Assembly (NCBI RefSeq): GCF_945956965.1
Contig: NZ_CAMFJS010000013.1
Location: 62,001-126,000, forward strand
Direction of reading: 5' to 3'
Source: an uncultured Roseateles sp.
Lineage (GTDB): Bacteria; Pseudomonadota; Gammaproteobacteria; Burkholderiales; Burkholderiaceae_C
DNA length: 64,000 bases
Below are positions 29,701 to 38,426 of this stretch, in pieces. The stretch's first letter is position 1. Each line of letters starts with the position of its first letter. Both the position numbers and the translations under genes were made by a program. The notes below the pieces were generated by a model. That model was not told the origin of the DNA. It made no database searches and worked only from the letters and a program-made list of their open reading frames with translations.

Positions 29701-32404
29701 GGGCCGGCCCCTGCAAGCCATCCTGCGCGCGCGGCGCCAGATCGACCCCAATATCCGCATCGTCAATGCGCGTGAGCACAATTTGAAGTCGGTGGATGTG
29801 AGCATTCCGCGCGGCAAGTTCAATGTGATCACCGGCGTCTCGGGCTCGGGCAAATCCACCCTGGCTTTTGACATCTTGTTCAACGAGGGCCAGCGCCGCT
29901 ATCTGGAGTCGCTTAACGCCTATGCGCGCTCCATCGTGCAGCCGGCCGGGCGGCCCGAGGTGGATGCGGTATGGGGTATTCCGCCCACGGTGGCGATTGA
30001 GCAGCGCCTGTCGCGCGGCGGCCGCAAGAGCACGGTGGCCACCACCACCGAGGTCTGGCATTTCCTGCGCCTGCTGTACGTGAAGCTAGGCGTGCAGCAC
30101 TGCATGCACGACGGCACGCCGGTGCGGCCGCAAAGCGTGGAATCGATTGCCGCGCAGCTGCTGCGCGATCACCGCGGCCAGCATGTGGGCTTGCTGGCGC
30201 CCCTGGTGGTGAACCGCAAGGGCCTCTATACCGATCTGGCCAAATGGGCCAAGACGCGCGGCTACACGCATCTGCGGGTGGACGGCGAATTCCTGCCCAC
30301 CGCGCCCTGGCCGCGCCTGGACCGCTTCAAGGAACACACGGTGGAATTGCCGGTCGGCGACCTGGTGATTGCGCTGGACAAGGAAGCCGAGCTGCGCGAG
30401 CTGCTGGCCAAGGCCCTGGACTTGGGCAAGGGCGTGCTGCATTTGCTGAGCCCGCTGGACGGGCTCAAGGCCGCGCAAGCCGCTGGCCAGAGCACGGCCG
30501 GCCTGGGCACCGTCAAGGTCTTCTCCACCAAGCGGGCCTGCCCCACATGCGGCACCAGTTATGGCGAGCTGGACCCGCGCATGTTCAGCTACAACTCCAA
30601 GCATGGTTGGTGCAATAGCTGCGTGGGCACCGGCCTGGCGCTGACGCGCGAGCAGCGCAAGGCGCTGGACGATTCTCAGCCCGACAAAGACAACAAGGGC
30701 CGGGAGCAGAGCTTTGCCGGGGAAGAAGTTGAGCTGGAAGGCTTGGTTGATCAGGCCTGCCCCGACTGCTGCGGTGCCCGCCTCAACCCCAGCGCTCGTG
30801 CTGTCACCTTTGAAGGCCAGGCCATCAGCGATGTGGCAGCCTGGAGCGTGGGCGCGGCCCGCGCTTGGGTGCAGAGCCTAGAGTTGCTGGGCCGCGATGC
30901 CGACATCGCTCGCGATGTGCTGAGCGAAATCAAGGGCCGGTTGGAGTTTCTGGAAGAAGTTGGCCTGGGCTATCTGACCCTGGACCGGGCGGCGCCTACT
31001 TTGTCAGGCGGCGAGGCCCAGCGCATCCGCTTGGCAGCGCAGTTAGGCAGCAATCTGCAAGGGGTGTGCTACATCCTCGACGAGCCCACCATCGGTCTGC
31101 ATCCGCGTGACAACCAGATCCTGCTCAAGGCCCTGGCCACGTTGAGCGACAAGGGCAATACCCTGGTGGTGGTGGAGCATGACGAAGACACCATCCGCCG
31201 CGCCGATCACATCATCGATATCGGCCCCGGCGCCGGCAAGCGCGGTGGTCATGTGGTGGCGCAGGGCACGGCGGCCGATCTGGCCTTGGTGGCCGATTCG
31301 GTCACCGGCCACTTCCTGGCTCATCCGCTGATCCATCCGCTGCAAGAGCGCCGCGAGATGCTGGGCGAGGCGCCGGCGCTGCGCATTCTGGATGCCACCT
31401 TGCACAATCTGCGCCATGTCACGGTGGATGTGCCGCTGCACCGCCTGGTGGCGGTGACGGGGGTGTCCGGTTCGGGCAAGTCCACCTTGGCGCGCGATGT
31501 GCTGCTGGCCAATATGGCGGTGGCCGTGCCGCTGCGCAAGGCGCCGGCGAACTGGATCGGCTGCGCCGGCATCGAGGGCCACGAAAAAGTGGACCGCGTG
31601 CTGGAGGTGGACCAAACGCCCATCGGCAAGACGCCGCGCTCCTGCCCGGCCACCTACATCGGCTTTTGGGATGCCATCCGCAAGCTCTTCGCCGAAACCT
31701 TGGAGAGCAAGGCGCGTGGCTATGCGCCCAACCGCTTCAGCTTCAACACCGGCGCGGGCCGCTGCCCGGGCTGCGAGGGGCAGGGCATGCGCACCATCGA
31801 GATGAGCTTCTTGCCCGATGTGAAGGTGCTGTGCGACCAATGCCATGGCCAGCGCTTCAACCCGGAAACTCTGGGCGTGACCTGGCGCGGCAAGAGCATC
31901 GGCGATGTGCTGGCGATGGAAGTGGACGAAGCGGTGGAATTCTTTGCCGCCATGCCGGCCATCGGCCACCCGCTCAAGCTCTTGCAGGATGTGGGCCTGG
32001 GCTATCTGACCCTGGGCCAGCCTTCACCCACTTTGTCGGGCGGCGAGGCGCAGCGCATCAAGCTGGTGTCCGAGTTGGTCAAGGTGCGCGACGAAGTGGG
32101 CCGCCGCGGCCAGAAGGCGCCGCACACCCTTTATGTGCTGGACGAGCCCACGGTGGGCTTGCACATGGCCGATGTGGAGCGCCTGATCCGCGTGCTGCAC
32201 CGCCTGGTGGCGGGTGGGCATTCGGTGGTGGTGATCGAGCATGACCTCGACGTGGTTGCCGAGGCGGACTGGGTCATTGACCTGGGGCCCGACGGCGGCA
32301 CCGCCGGTGGCGCGGTGGTGGTGCAAGGCACGCCGGAGGCCGTGGTGGCCGCCGGCACGCATACCGGCATGGCTTTGCAGCCGGTGTTGCAACGTGGAGC
32401 TTGA
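26744..32404 (+). CDS. Double-length UvrA-like excinuclease ATPase (tandem UvrA)
   Basis: About 1886 residues, twice the usual 940. ATG 26744 begins [20 protein letters not shown], the normal UvrA start. Four ABC cassettes are visible: Walker A at about residues 36 (GPSGSGKS), 664, 1033 and 1573 (GVSGSGKS), and LSGGE signatures at about 510, 856, 1421 and 1763. Zinc-finger-type Cys pairs occur in each half ([26 protein letters not shown]...[12 protein letters not shown]). In the first half one finger looks incomplete, since the expected first CxxC reads HCPES. So two complete UvrA units are fused head to tail, a covalent form of the normal dimer. UvrA finds bulky DNA lesions for UvrB. It may be a second, specialised paralogue beside a normal uvrA. 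No uvrB or uvrC is nearby. Confidence 0.9.
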   Translation: MSDEEGLIRIRGARQHNLKNIDLDLRTGELTVVTGPSGSGKSSLVFDTLYAEGQRRYVETFSAYARQFLDRMDRPAVDKVDGVPPAIAIDQTNPVRTSRSTVGTMTELNDHLKLLYARAAELFDKKTAQPVRHDTAQSIYAELMARSLAASDPRLVLTFPVELPGNTSSEQVTQWLSASGFTRVQAEREVATPTGPHKLLDVVADRFRIQGADKQRAMEAIELCLKRGSGRFNVYVLPAEEGPEPELWRYSTGLHCPESDLRYQDPQPPLFSFNSAMGACEACRGFGRVIGVDLGLVIPDERKTLRNGAIKTLSTPAWKDSYEDMLRYAGDAGIPRDTAWNQLSPAQHDWVINGSPNWTGNWNKQWYGIKRFFEYLESKAYKMHIRVLLSKYRSYTPCGDCGGARLKTEALLWRLGSKALADANLPPAQRFMPVGVDWTRAQLEALPGLALHDLMQLPLHRLRRFVDELQLPSGLLDDALKLLLDEIRNRLKYLCDVGIGYLTLDRQSRTLSGGEVQRINLTTALGTSLVNTLFVLDEPSIGLHPRDMNRIVQAMHRLRDAGNTLVVVEHDPAVMLAADRLIDMGPGPGERGGQIVFDGTPESIRSADTLTGAYLGARKHVGMGLKRPVDASTPKLIIEGVREHNLRNVTVEFPLQRMVVVTGVSGSGKSTLMQDVLYPALARHFGQQTETPGQHDRLLGADWLSDAVFVDQSPIGKTARSNPASYVGAFDEIRKLFANAPMSAERSYTAGMFSFNAGDGRCPTCGGSGFEHVEMQFLSDVYLRCPDCDGRRFRAEMLDVKLALHGRELSVADVLELTVSEAVALFKDHREVLSKLQPIIDVGLEYVKLGQPVPTLSGGEAQRLKLAGFLAEAAAKPRQALAKKGTLFLFDEPTTGLHFDDIAKLMRALRKLLGAGHSLIVIEHNLDVIRAADWLIDLGPEGGEQGGEIVCVGTPEHVKDHPSSHTAQALREYSAHMDRPALQVAEGRPLQAILRARRQIDPNIRIVNAREHNLKSVDVSIPRGKFNVITGVSGSGKSTLAFDILFNEGQRRYLESLNAYARSIVQPAGRPEVDAVWGIPPTVAIEQRLSRGGRKSTVATTTEVWHFLRLLYVKLGVQHCMHDGTPVRPQSVESIAAQLLRDHRGQHVGLLAPLVVNRKGLYTDLAKWAKTRGYTHLRVDGEFLPTAPWPRLDRFKEHTVELPVGDLVIALDKEAELRELLAKALDLGKGVLHLLSPLDGLKAAQAAGQSTAGLGTVKVFSTKRACPTCGTSYGELDPRMFSYNSKHGWCNSCVGTGLALTREQRKALDDSQPDKDNKGREQSFAGEEVELEGLVDQACPDCCGARLNPSARAVTFEGQAISDVAAWSVGAARAWVQSLELLGRDADIARDVLSEIKGRLEFLEEVGLGYLTLDRAAPTLSGGEAQRIRLAAQLGSNLQGVCYILDEPTIGLHPRDNQILLKALATLSDKGNTLVVVEHDEDTIRRADHIIDIGPGAGKRGGHVVAQGTAADLALVADSVTGHFLAHPLIHPLQERREMLGEAPALRILDATLHNLRHVTVDVPLHRLVAVTGVSGSGKSTLARDVLLANMAVAVPLRKAPANWIGCAGIEGHEKVDRVLEVDQTPIGKTPRSCPATYIGFWDAIRKLFAETLESKARGYAPNRFSFNTGAGRCPGCEGQGMRTIEMSFLPDVKVLCDQCHGQRFNPETLGVTWRGKSIGDVLAMEVDEAVEFFAAMPAIGHPLKLLQDVGLGYLTLGQPSPTLSGGEAQRIKLVSELVKVRDEVGRRGQKAPHTLYVLDEPTVGLHMADVERLIRVLHRLVAGGHSVVVIEHDLDVVAEADWVIDLGPDGGTAGGAVVVQGTPEAVVAAGTHTGMALQPVLQRGA

Positions 32405-32406
32405 GA

Positions 32407-32429
32407 AACGCGGCGATTAAGGCCGCGTT
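32407..32429. terminator. Hairpin between convergent genes
   Basis: AACGCGGC and GCCGCGTT form an 8-bp perfect stem with a 7-nt loop directly after the tandem uvrA stop. There is no T run, so an intrinsic terminator is uncertain. Confidence 0.35.
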
Positions 32430-32454
32430 CGGTGGCCTCTAAACGCTGCGCCGC

Positions 32455-32922
32455 TTAATCGCGGTCATGGCCTCGGCCGTGACCGTGACCTCGGCCGTGA
32501 TCATCACCGCGGCGGTCGCCACGGCCTTCGTCGCGACGGTCTTCCCAGCGCTCTTCGCGGCGATCCTCCCGGCGATCTTCGCGTCGCTCAGAGTAATGGC
32601 GCTGGTACCAGTCCTCACGCACAAAGTAGACCGGGCGGCCGCAGGCGTCGTAGCGGGCGCAGTGCTTGTGCCAGTGCTTTTCATGGCCGGGCGGCACGCG
32701 CAGATAGAGCGGCTCGTAAGTCACGCCCCGCACTTCCCGGATGATGATGGGGCGGGGGTAGATCACCGCCCCGCTTGGCCCGGCATTGCCGATGTCGATG
32801 CGGCCGTAAAAGCCGGGTTGACCGACGCTGACCGAAACGCCCACATCAGCAGCTTGCGCCGCCGCGCTGGCCAGCAGGGCCAGGCCGAGCCCGGCCAGTA
32901 ATTGTCTTGTTCTTGTCTTCAT
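32455..32922 (-). CDS. Secreted protein with Arg/Asp/Gly/His-rich C-terminal repeats
   Basis: About 155 residues from ATG 32922; the in-frame ATG at 32964 would precede a normal signal peptide by 14 residues. The signal peptide (LLAGLGLALLASAAAQAA) ends near residue 24. The middle part has VGQPGFYGRIDIGNAG and YEPLYLRVPPGHEKHWHKHC, a pattern I associate with uncharacterised proteins common in Burkholderiales. The last 50 residues are low complexity (REDRRED and GRGHGHGRGHD units). Likely periplasmic; possibly metal or polyanion binding through the His/Asp-rich tail, but that is a guess. Confidence 0.75.
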   Translation of the reverse strand: MKTRTRQLLAGLGLALLASAAAQAADVGVSVSVGQPGFYGRIDIGNAGPSGAVIYPRPIIIREVRGVTYEPLYLRVPPGHEKHWHKHCARYDACGRPVYFVREDWYQRHYSERREDRREDRREERWEDRRDEGRGDRRGDDHGRGHGHGRGHDRD

Positions 32923-33155
32923 CTTCTTGTCTCCAAGCTGGGAAAAGGGGTGGGGAAGGCGCACGAGGGCGTCTGATCTGTTCAGCTAACGCGGCAAGCC
33001 GCGTGCGGGCTGACCAGCTTTACCAATGCTCACATCTTCTTTCGGCCTTGGCGGCAGCGCGAGCAAGGGCGGCTCAACGATTCGTGCTGCCTGGAGGGCA
33101 AAGCATGTCAGCCGTGTGACCCTGGCCCAGTTTGCGCCCGGATTCCCGTTGATGC

Positions 33156-33169
33156 TTGATGTGAATCAA
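33156..33169. promoter_or_regulatory. FNR/ANR-type binding site
   Basis: TTGATGTGAATCAA is a perfect match to the FNR/ANR consensus TTGAT-N4-ATCAA. It is centred about 100 bp before the DUF3141 gene start (33265), leaving room for a class II promoter and a leader. It predicts activation of the DUF3141-pta-ackA operon at low oxygen. Confidence 0.85.
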
Positions 33170-33264
33170 GAAACAGACCCTTGGCCTTGGCGCTGACCCG
33201 GTGCAATGTTGCGCCGCAGCAATGCCTGCAGCAGAATCGTTTCAGCCAGAACAGGGAGGGACGA

Positions 33265-35763
33265 ATGCGGGTGAATGCTGAACGTTTTCGCGCTGCGCTT
33301 GAACATAGCGGCAAGGTGGGGCAAGTGCTGCAGCGCCGCAAGCAGATTGCGGACAGCAAGCTGCAAGCCCAGCTGAGCAAGGCCCAGCGCCAATGGCCGG
33401 CGCTGGATCTTCCCGTGGCTTTGCCGCTAGGTTCAAAGGCCTCGAGCGGCGATTGGCCAGCCGCCACGCTTTGGGTCTTGTGGCAAGCGTGGGGCCGCTA
33501 CGCAGTTGATAGTGCACAGCGCTCGGTCCTGTTTCTCGACACCCTGCGTCAGCGTGGCAATAACTACCACGCCCATGAGGCTGCCGGGCGCCCGCCGCTT
33601 TTGCATTTCGACTACGAGATGGTGATGGACGCCCGCGTGTTCGCGCCGCCCCTGCAGCCGGTCAACTATGCGCTGGTGCGCATCGTGCCGCCCACCGGGG
33701 TTCATGTGGACGAGGCGCGCCGGCCCTATGTGATCATCGACCCGCGTGCCGGCCATGGCCCCGGCATCGGCGGCTTCAAGGACGATTCGCAAGTGGGCAT
33801 GGCCTTGCGCGCCGGCCATCCGGTTTATTTCGTGATCTTCTTCCCCGATCCACAGCCCGGCCAGACCCTGCCCGATGTCTGCGCTGCCGAGCAGGCTTTT
33901 GTGCGCAAGGTGCGCGAGCTGCACCCCGACTCACCCAAGCCCGCCATCCTCGGCAACTGCCAGGGCGGCTGGGCCGCCATGATGATGGCGGCGGCCGATC
34001 CGGAAACCGCCGGCCCCATCGTCATCAATGGCGCGCCCATGTCCTATTGGGGCGGCGCCTGGAGTGAGGGCGAGGGCGATAACCCGATGCGCTACTCGGG
34101 CGGCTTGTTGGGCGGCAGCTGGTTGTCCTCGCTGACGGCCGACCTGGGCAATGGCATCTTCGACGGCGCCCATCTGGTGGCCAATTTCGCCACCCTCAAC
34201 CCCGCCAATGCGCTCTGGGACAAGTACTACAACCTGTATGCCAAGGTTGATACCGAGGCGCCGCGTTTTTTGGAGTTTGAGCGCTGGTGGGGCGGCTTCT
34301 TCCTGATGAACAAGGCCGAGATCGAGTGGATCGTGCAGAACCTCTTCGTCGGCAACCGGCTCTGGACCGCGCCTGCCGGCAAAAACGGGCAGGCCTTTGA
34401 CTTGCGCGACATCCGCTCGCCCATCATCTTGTTCGCCTCGATGGGCGATAACGTCACGCCGCCGCAGCAGGCCTTCAACTGGGTGGCCGATGTGTATGAC
34501 TCCACCGATGAGATCAAGGCCGCGGGCCAGGTCATCGTTGGCCTGCTGCATGAGGACATCGGCCACCTGGGCATCTTTGTCTCCGGCAAGGTGGCGAAGA
34601 AAGAGCATGCGCAAATCGTCTCGGTCATGGCATCGATTGAATCTCTGCCGCCGGGCTTGTACGCCATGCGCATCGAGGAGTCGCTCGGCAGCGACGGGCA
34701 GCCGGTCTACGAGGTCAGCTTTCACGAGCGCGAGCTGGAAGACCTCAAGGCCCAGCTCAATCGCTTCGAGCGCCGGGACGAAAAGCCTTTTGAAGCGGTG
34801 GCCGAAGTCTCCCAGCTGAACCAGCTGGCCTATGAGAAGTTTGCCCAGCCCTTGGTCCAGGCCCTGGCCACCGAGACCTCGGCCGAGGCCTTGCGCCGCA
34901 TGCACCCCATGCGTCTGGAGCAAGCCATGGCCTCGGATCGCAACCCTCTGTTCGCCTGGCTGGCGCCGGTTGCTGCGGCCGTCAAGCAAGCGCGTCAGCC
35001 GGTGGCGTCCGATTCGCCATTCAAGCAGGCCGAGCAAGCCGCGTCCACTCTGATCAGCGCCGCGCTGGACTATGCCCGCGACCTGCGCGATGCCAGCAGC
35101 GAGGCCATGTTCTTCCAGCTCTACGGCGTGGCCTTGCCGGCCCTGCGCGCCGAAGGCCCAAAAGCCGCGCCGGCGGCCTTGCCGCAGCTGCCCAAGCGAC
35201 CCCGCGATTTGCCCGTGGTGCGCGAGGCGCTGGCCGCCATGGCCGAGGGCGGCTACCCGCAAGCCCTGGCGCGTGCCGCCTGCTTGTTGTCCAGCAAGGG
35301 CAAGCCGCTGCCGCTGGCCTTGGTGGAGCTGAAGGCCCAGTTGGTCAATGACTACCGAGATTTGCTGCCCGCTCTGTCTGCCGACGAGTGGCACAAGATC
35401 CGTGGCCGCCAGGAAGTGATCTGCCGCTACGAGCCGGAGCGTGCCTTGGCCACGCTGCCCCAGCTGCTAAGCGCCGAGGCGGACTGCGCGCGCTTTCTGG
35501 CCGTGCTGCGGCGCCTGGTGGCCGATCCGCGGATAGGCAGCGGCATGGCGAGCGAAGCGCAGCGTGAGATGCTTGAGCGCATTTGCGCGCTATTGCCTGA
35601 GCCCGCCGTTAATGCCATCGATGTCAGCGATATCAGCGACATCAGCGACGCTATCGAAAGCCCCGTATCCGCCACAGCGCGGCCCGTGCGACAGTCCGCT
35701 GCACGCCGTGGCAGCACCACCACGACCCGCCCAGCCGGCAGCCGCCGCAAAGCCAGCACTTGA
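33265..35763 (+). CDS. DUF3141 domain protein, PHB-synthase/depolymerase-like alpha/beta hydrolase
   Basis: About 832 residues from ATG 33265, with GGGAGGG 4 bp before it. The N-terminal 60 residues are charged and helical. The alpha/beta hydrolase core (about 95-500) has YVIIDPRAGHGPGIGGFK, the elbow GNCQGGWAA (nucleophile Cys as in PHA synthases), FASMGDNVTPPQQAF (Asp) and HEDIGHLGIF (His). The C-terminal half is helical and ends in DVSDISDISD repeats and an Arg/Thr/Ser-rich basic tail, which may bind nucleic acid or granules. DUF3141 proteins are found next to phosphotransacetylase and acetate kinase in Burkholderia low-oxygen loci. Whether it makes or breaks PHB is not known to me. Confidence 0.85.
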   Translation: MRVNAERFRAALEHSGKVGQVLQRRKQIADSKLQAQLSKAQRQWPALDLPVALPLGSKASSGDWPAATLWVLWQAWGRYAVDSAQRSVLFLDTLRQRGNNYHAHEAAGRPPLLHFDYEMVMDARVFAPPLQPVNYALVRIVPPTGVHVDEARRPYVIIDPRAGHGPGIGGFKDDSQVGMALRAGHPVYFVIFFPDPQPGQTLPDVCAAEQAFVRKVRELHPDSPKPAILGNCQGGWAAMMMAAADPETAGPIVINGAPMSYWGGAWSEGEGDNPMRYSGGLLGGSWLSSLTADLGNGIFDGAHLVANFATLNPANALWDKYYNLYAKVDTEAPRFLEFERWWGGFFLMNKAEIEWIVQNLFVGNRLWTAPAGKNGQAFDLRDIRSPIILFASMGDNVTPPQQAFNWVADVYDSTDEIKAAGQVIVGLLHEDIGHLGIFVSGKVAKKEHAQIVSVMASIESLPPGLYAMRIEESLGSDGQPVYEVSFHERELEDLKAQLNRFERRDEKPFEAVAEVSQLNQLAYEKFAQPLVQALATETSAEALRRMHPMRLEQAMASDRNPLFAWLAPVAAAVKQARQPVASDSPFKQAEQAASTLISAALDYARDLRDASSEAMFFQLYGVALPALRAEGPKAAPAALPQLPKRPRDLPVVREALAAMAEGGYPQALARAACLLSSKGKPLPLALVELKAQLVNDYRDLLPALSADEWHKIRGRQEVICRYEPERALATLPQLLSAEADCARFLAVLRRLVADPRIGSGMASEAQREMLERICALLPEPAVNAIDVSDISDISDAIESPVSATARPVRQSAARRGSTTTTRPAGSRRKAST

Positions 35764-35780
35764 TCCGGAGCCCCCGTCAG

Positions 35781-36728
35781 ATGACCATGCCTCACTCCAA
35801 ATACCTGCGCCTGATTGAGGTGTGCAAGGGCTTGCCGGCCATGCCCACCGCCGTGGTTCACCCTTGCGACAGCGCGGCGCTGGAAGGCGCCATCGGCGCG
35901 GCCAAGCTCGGTTTGATCGAGCCGATTCTGGTCGGGCCGGAGGCGCGCATCCGCGAGGTCGCCGCCAAGGCCGGCATTGACCTTGGCCCTTACCGCATCG
36001 TCGATGTGCCGCACAGCCATGCCGCCGCCGCGAAGGCGGTGGAGTTGGTGCTGCTGGGCGAGGCCGAGGCCTTGATGAAGGGCAGCTTGCATACCGATGA
36101 GTTGATGGGCGCGGTGGTGCAGCGTGAAGGCGGCCTGCGCACGGCGCGGCGCATCAGCCATTGCTTTGTGATGGATGTGCCGGGCTATGAGCAAGCGCTG
36201 ATCATCTCGGACGCCGCCATCAACATCCAGCCCACGCTGGAAGACAAGATGCACATCGTGCAGAACGCGATTGATCTGGCCCACGCCCTGGCCTTCCCGG
36301 AAGTGCGAGTGGCCATCCTGTCGGCGATGGAAACGGTCAACCCCAAGGTGCAGTCCACCATCGAGGCGGCGGCCCTGTGCAAGATGGCTGATCGCAAGCA
36401 GATCACCGGCGCCGTGCTGGACGGCCCGCTGGCGCTTGACAACGCCATCAGCCTTGATGCCGCGGCGATCAAGAAGATCGACTCACCAGTGGCCGGCCAG
36501 GCCAATGTTTTGATCGTGCCCGACTTGGAGGCCGGCAATATGCTGGCTAAGAGCCTCAGCTTCATGGCCGGGGCCGACGCCGCCGGCATCGTGCTGGGCG
36601 CCCGTGTGCCCATCATCCTCACAAGCCGCGCGGATTCGGAGTTATGCCGCATGGCCTCTTGCGCGGTGGCTGTGCTGGTGGCCCGGGCCCGGCGTGAGAC
36701 TTTGAATAAAGCACTCGCGGCTGTTTGA
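35781..36728 (+). CDS. Phosphate acetyl/butyryltransferase
   Basis: About 315 residues, the usual length of the Ptb/Pta catalytic unit. It transfers an acyl group between CoA and phosphate, giving acetyl- or butyryl-phosphate for the kinase encoded next. Motifs: GLIEPILVGPEARI, LMKGSLHTDELMGAVV, and VPDLEAGNMLAKSLSFMAGA with the family-wide DLEAGN. ATG 35781 lies 17 bp after the DUF3141 stop; ATG 35787 is possible. No MaoC-like hydratase domain is fused to it. Confidence 0.9.
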   Translation: MTMPHSKYLRLIEVCKGLPAMPTAVVHPCDSAALEGAIGAAKLGLIEPILVGPEARIREVAAKAGIDLGPYRIVDVPHSHAAAAKAVELVLLGEAEALMKGSLHTDELMGAVVQREGGLRTARRISHCFVMDVPGYEQALIISDAAINIQPTLEDKMHIVQNAIDLAHALAFPEVRVAILSAMETVNPKVQSTIEAAALCKMADRKQITGAVLDGPLALDNAISLDAAAIKKIDSPVAGQANVLIVPDLEAGNMLAKSLSFMAGADAAGIVLGARVPIILTSRADSELCRMASCAVAVLVARARRETLNKALAAV

Positions 36729-36747
36729 TCTTTTTGAAGGAGTGCGC

Positions 36748-37953
36748 ATGTCAGCGCCAAATCTGCCAGAGCAAGCGATTGTGGTTCTCAACGCGGGCTC
36801 TTCCAGCGTCAAGTTTTCGGTCTTCATCGCGCAGGCATCCGGCGCCCTGAGCCTGCGCCTGCACGGCCAGGTCGAGGCCTTGTTCAACCAGCCGCACTTT
36901 CTGGTGCGGGGTGCCGATGGCGAGCTGGTGGACCAACGCCATTGGTCGGCCGGCACGCAGCTGGGCCACCACGGCGCGCTGGAGTATTTGATCGGGTTCT
37001 TGCGCCAGCACTCCGAGGGCATCGTGCTGCTGGGCGTGGGCCACCGCGTGGTGCACGGCGGCATGTCTTATGCCGACCCGGTCAGGGTAGATGCCGCCAC
37101 CTTGGCCGCGCTGGCGGAGTTCGTGCCCTTGGCGCCGCTGCATCAGCCGCACAACCTGGATGCAATCCGCGCCGTGGCTGAGCTTTTGCCCGAGGTGCCT
37201 CAGGTGGCCTGCTTCGACACCGCCTTCCATCGTAGCGACCCGGACATGGCACAGATGTTCGCCCTGCCGCAGCGCTTTTTCGAGGAGGGCGTGCGGCGCT
37301 ACGGCTTCCACGGCCTGAGTTACGAGTACATCGCCTCGGTGCTGCCGACGCTGGCACCCCGCGCTGCCAGTGGCCGCACGGTGGTGATGCATCTGGGCAA
37401 TGGCGCCAGCATGTGTGCGCTCAAGGCTGGCCGCAGCGTGGCCTCGACCATGGGCTTCACCGCCATCGATGGCCTGCCTATGGGCACGCGCAGCGGCAAT
37501 CTGGACCCCGGTGTGGTGCTGTATTTGCAACAGGAGCGGGGCATGTCGGCTGCCGAGGTGGAGCGCCTGCTGTACCAGCAGTCGGGCTTGCTGGGCATGT
37601 CTGGCCTGTCCAGCGATATGCGCACGCTCTTGGCCAGTGAGGCGCCGGCGGCGCGCCGGGCGGTGGACCATTTTGTTTACCGCTGCGGGCGTGAGCTGGG
37701 CTCCTTGGCGGCGGCCCTGGGCGGGGTGGACGCCATCGTGTTCACCGCCGGTGTGGGCGAGAACTCGGCCGAGATCCGCGCCCGCATCTGCCGTCAGGCG
37801 GCCTGGTTAGGCCTGCAGCTGGACGAGGCTGCCAACGCGGCCGGTGGGCCTTGCATCAGCTTAGCCGGAAGTGCGGTGCAAGCCTGGACGTTGCCGACCG
37901 ACGAGGAGCTGATGATTGCCCGCCACACCCAGCGGGTGCTGCAGACGCCTTAA
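36748..37953 (+). CDS. ackA: Acetate/propionate family kinase
   Basis: About 401 residues of the ASKHA kinase fold. ATG 36748 follows AAGGAG. The N-terminal phosphate motif is VLNAGSSSVKFSVF; the other family marks are RVVHGG, RRYGFHGLSYEYI, HLGNGASMCA, DGLPMGTRSGNLDPG and FTAGVGENSAEIR. It makes ATP from acetyl-phosphate (or runs in reverse), giving substrate-level phosphorylation under the oxygen limitation predicted by the FNR site. Last gene of the operon. Confidence 0.93.
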   Translation: MSAPNLPEQAIVVLNAGSSSVKFSVFIAQASGALSLRLHGQVEALFNQPHFLVRGADGELVDQRHWSAGTQLGHHGALEYLIGFLRQHSEGIVLLGVGHRVVHGGMSYADPVRVDAATLAALAEFVPLAPLHQPHNLDAIRAVAELLPEVPQVACFDTAFHRSDPDMAQMFALPQRFFEEGVRRYGFHGLSYEYIASVLPTLAPRAASGRTVVMHLGNGASMCALKAGRSVASTMGFTAIDGLPMGTRSGNLDPGVVLYLQQERGMSAAEVERLLYQQSGLLGMSGLSSDMRTLLASEAPAARRAVDHFVYRCGRELGSLAAALGGVDAIVFTAGVGENSAEIRARICRQAAWLGLQLDEAANAAGGPCISLAGSAVQAWTLPTDEELMIARHTQRVLQTP

Positions 37954-37981
37954 TCGGAGGGCTGGCCGGATCAGCGCCGCT

Positions 37982-38293
37982 TCAGTCGCGTTTTTTGCGG
38001 TCGAATTCCTTGGGGCGGTAGACATTGCCTTCCCAGGTGCCGTCCAGCTTTTTGCTTTTGGCGCGGGCAATGACTTGTGCGGCCTGCGCAGCGGCTGATT
38101 TCTCCACCGCCTTGCTGCGCCGCCATTGGCGCAGGCGCTGGGCCAGATCCTGGCAGCGCCAGGCCAGTCGCCGCAGGCCTTGGTTGACGCGCTGCTGGCG
38201 CTGGCGGCTCAGCATCATGTGCACGGCCAAGCCCAGGCAGACCAGCAGCACAAGGCCGGCGAGGAGGTTGTTGAAGGTGAGATAGCTTGGCAT
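37982..38293 (-). CDS. Small single-span membrane protein of unknown function
   Basis: A 103-residue protein convergent with ackA. One hydrophobic helix (NLLAGLVLLVCLGLAVHMML, about residues 9-28) is followed by a very basic, Gln/Arg-rich helical part and a C-terminal KKLDGTWEGNVYRPKEFDRK. Probably anchored in the inner membrane with the basic part in the cytoplasm. I do not recognise the family. Confidence 0.65.
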   Translation of the reverse strand: MPSYLTFNNLLAGLVLLVCLGLAVHMMLSRQRQQRVNQGLRRLAWRCQDLAQRLRQWRRSKAVEKSAAAQAAQVIARAKSKKLDGTWEGNVYRPKEFDRKKRD

Positions 38294-38426
38294 AGCGGCA
38301 CCAGTTTAGTCATTCCGAGCTTGAATGGGCGGCATATGTCTGCATGACCTCTGGCGATGGCGCAAACCCTTTCTAGAATGCGCGCACCCTGATCGGGGCT
38401 TCGATGAATTCGCAGGAGTAAGCGGT

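Noticed and set aside
27773-30061. Long minus-strand open frame (762 codons) opposite the tandem uvrA gene
   Set aside because: It mirrors the codon pattern of the strongly conserved UvrA frame and has no recognisable domain. Similar long antisense frames at 5431-6711, 9071-10873, 14790-16802, 39102-41174 and 58301-60106 were dismissed for the same reason.
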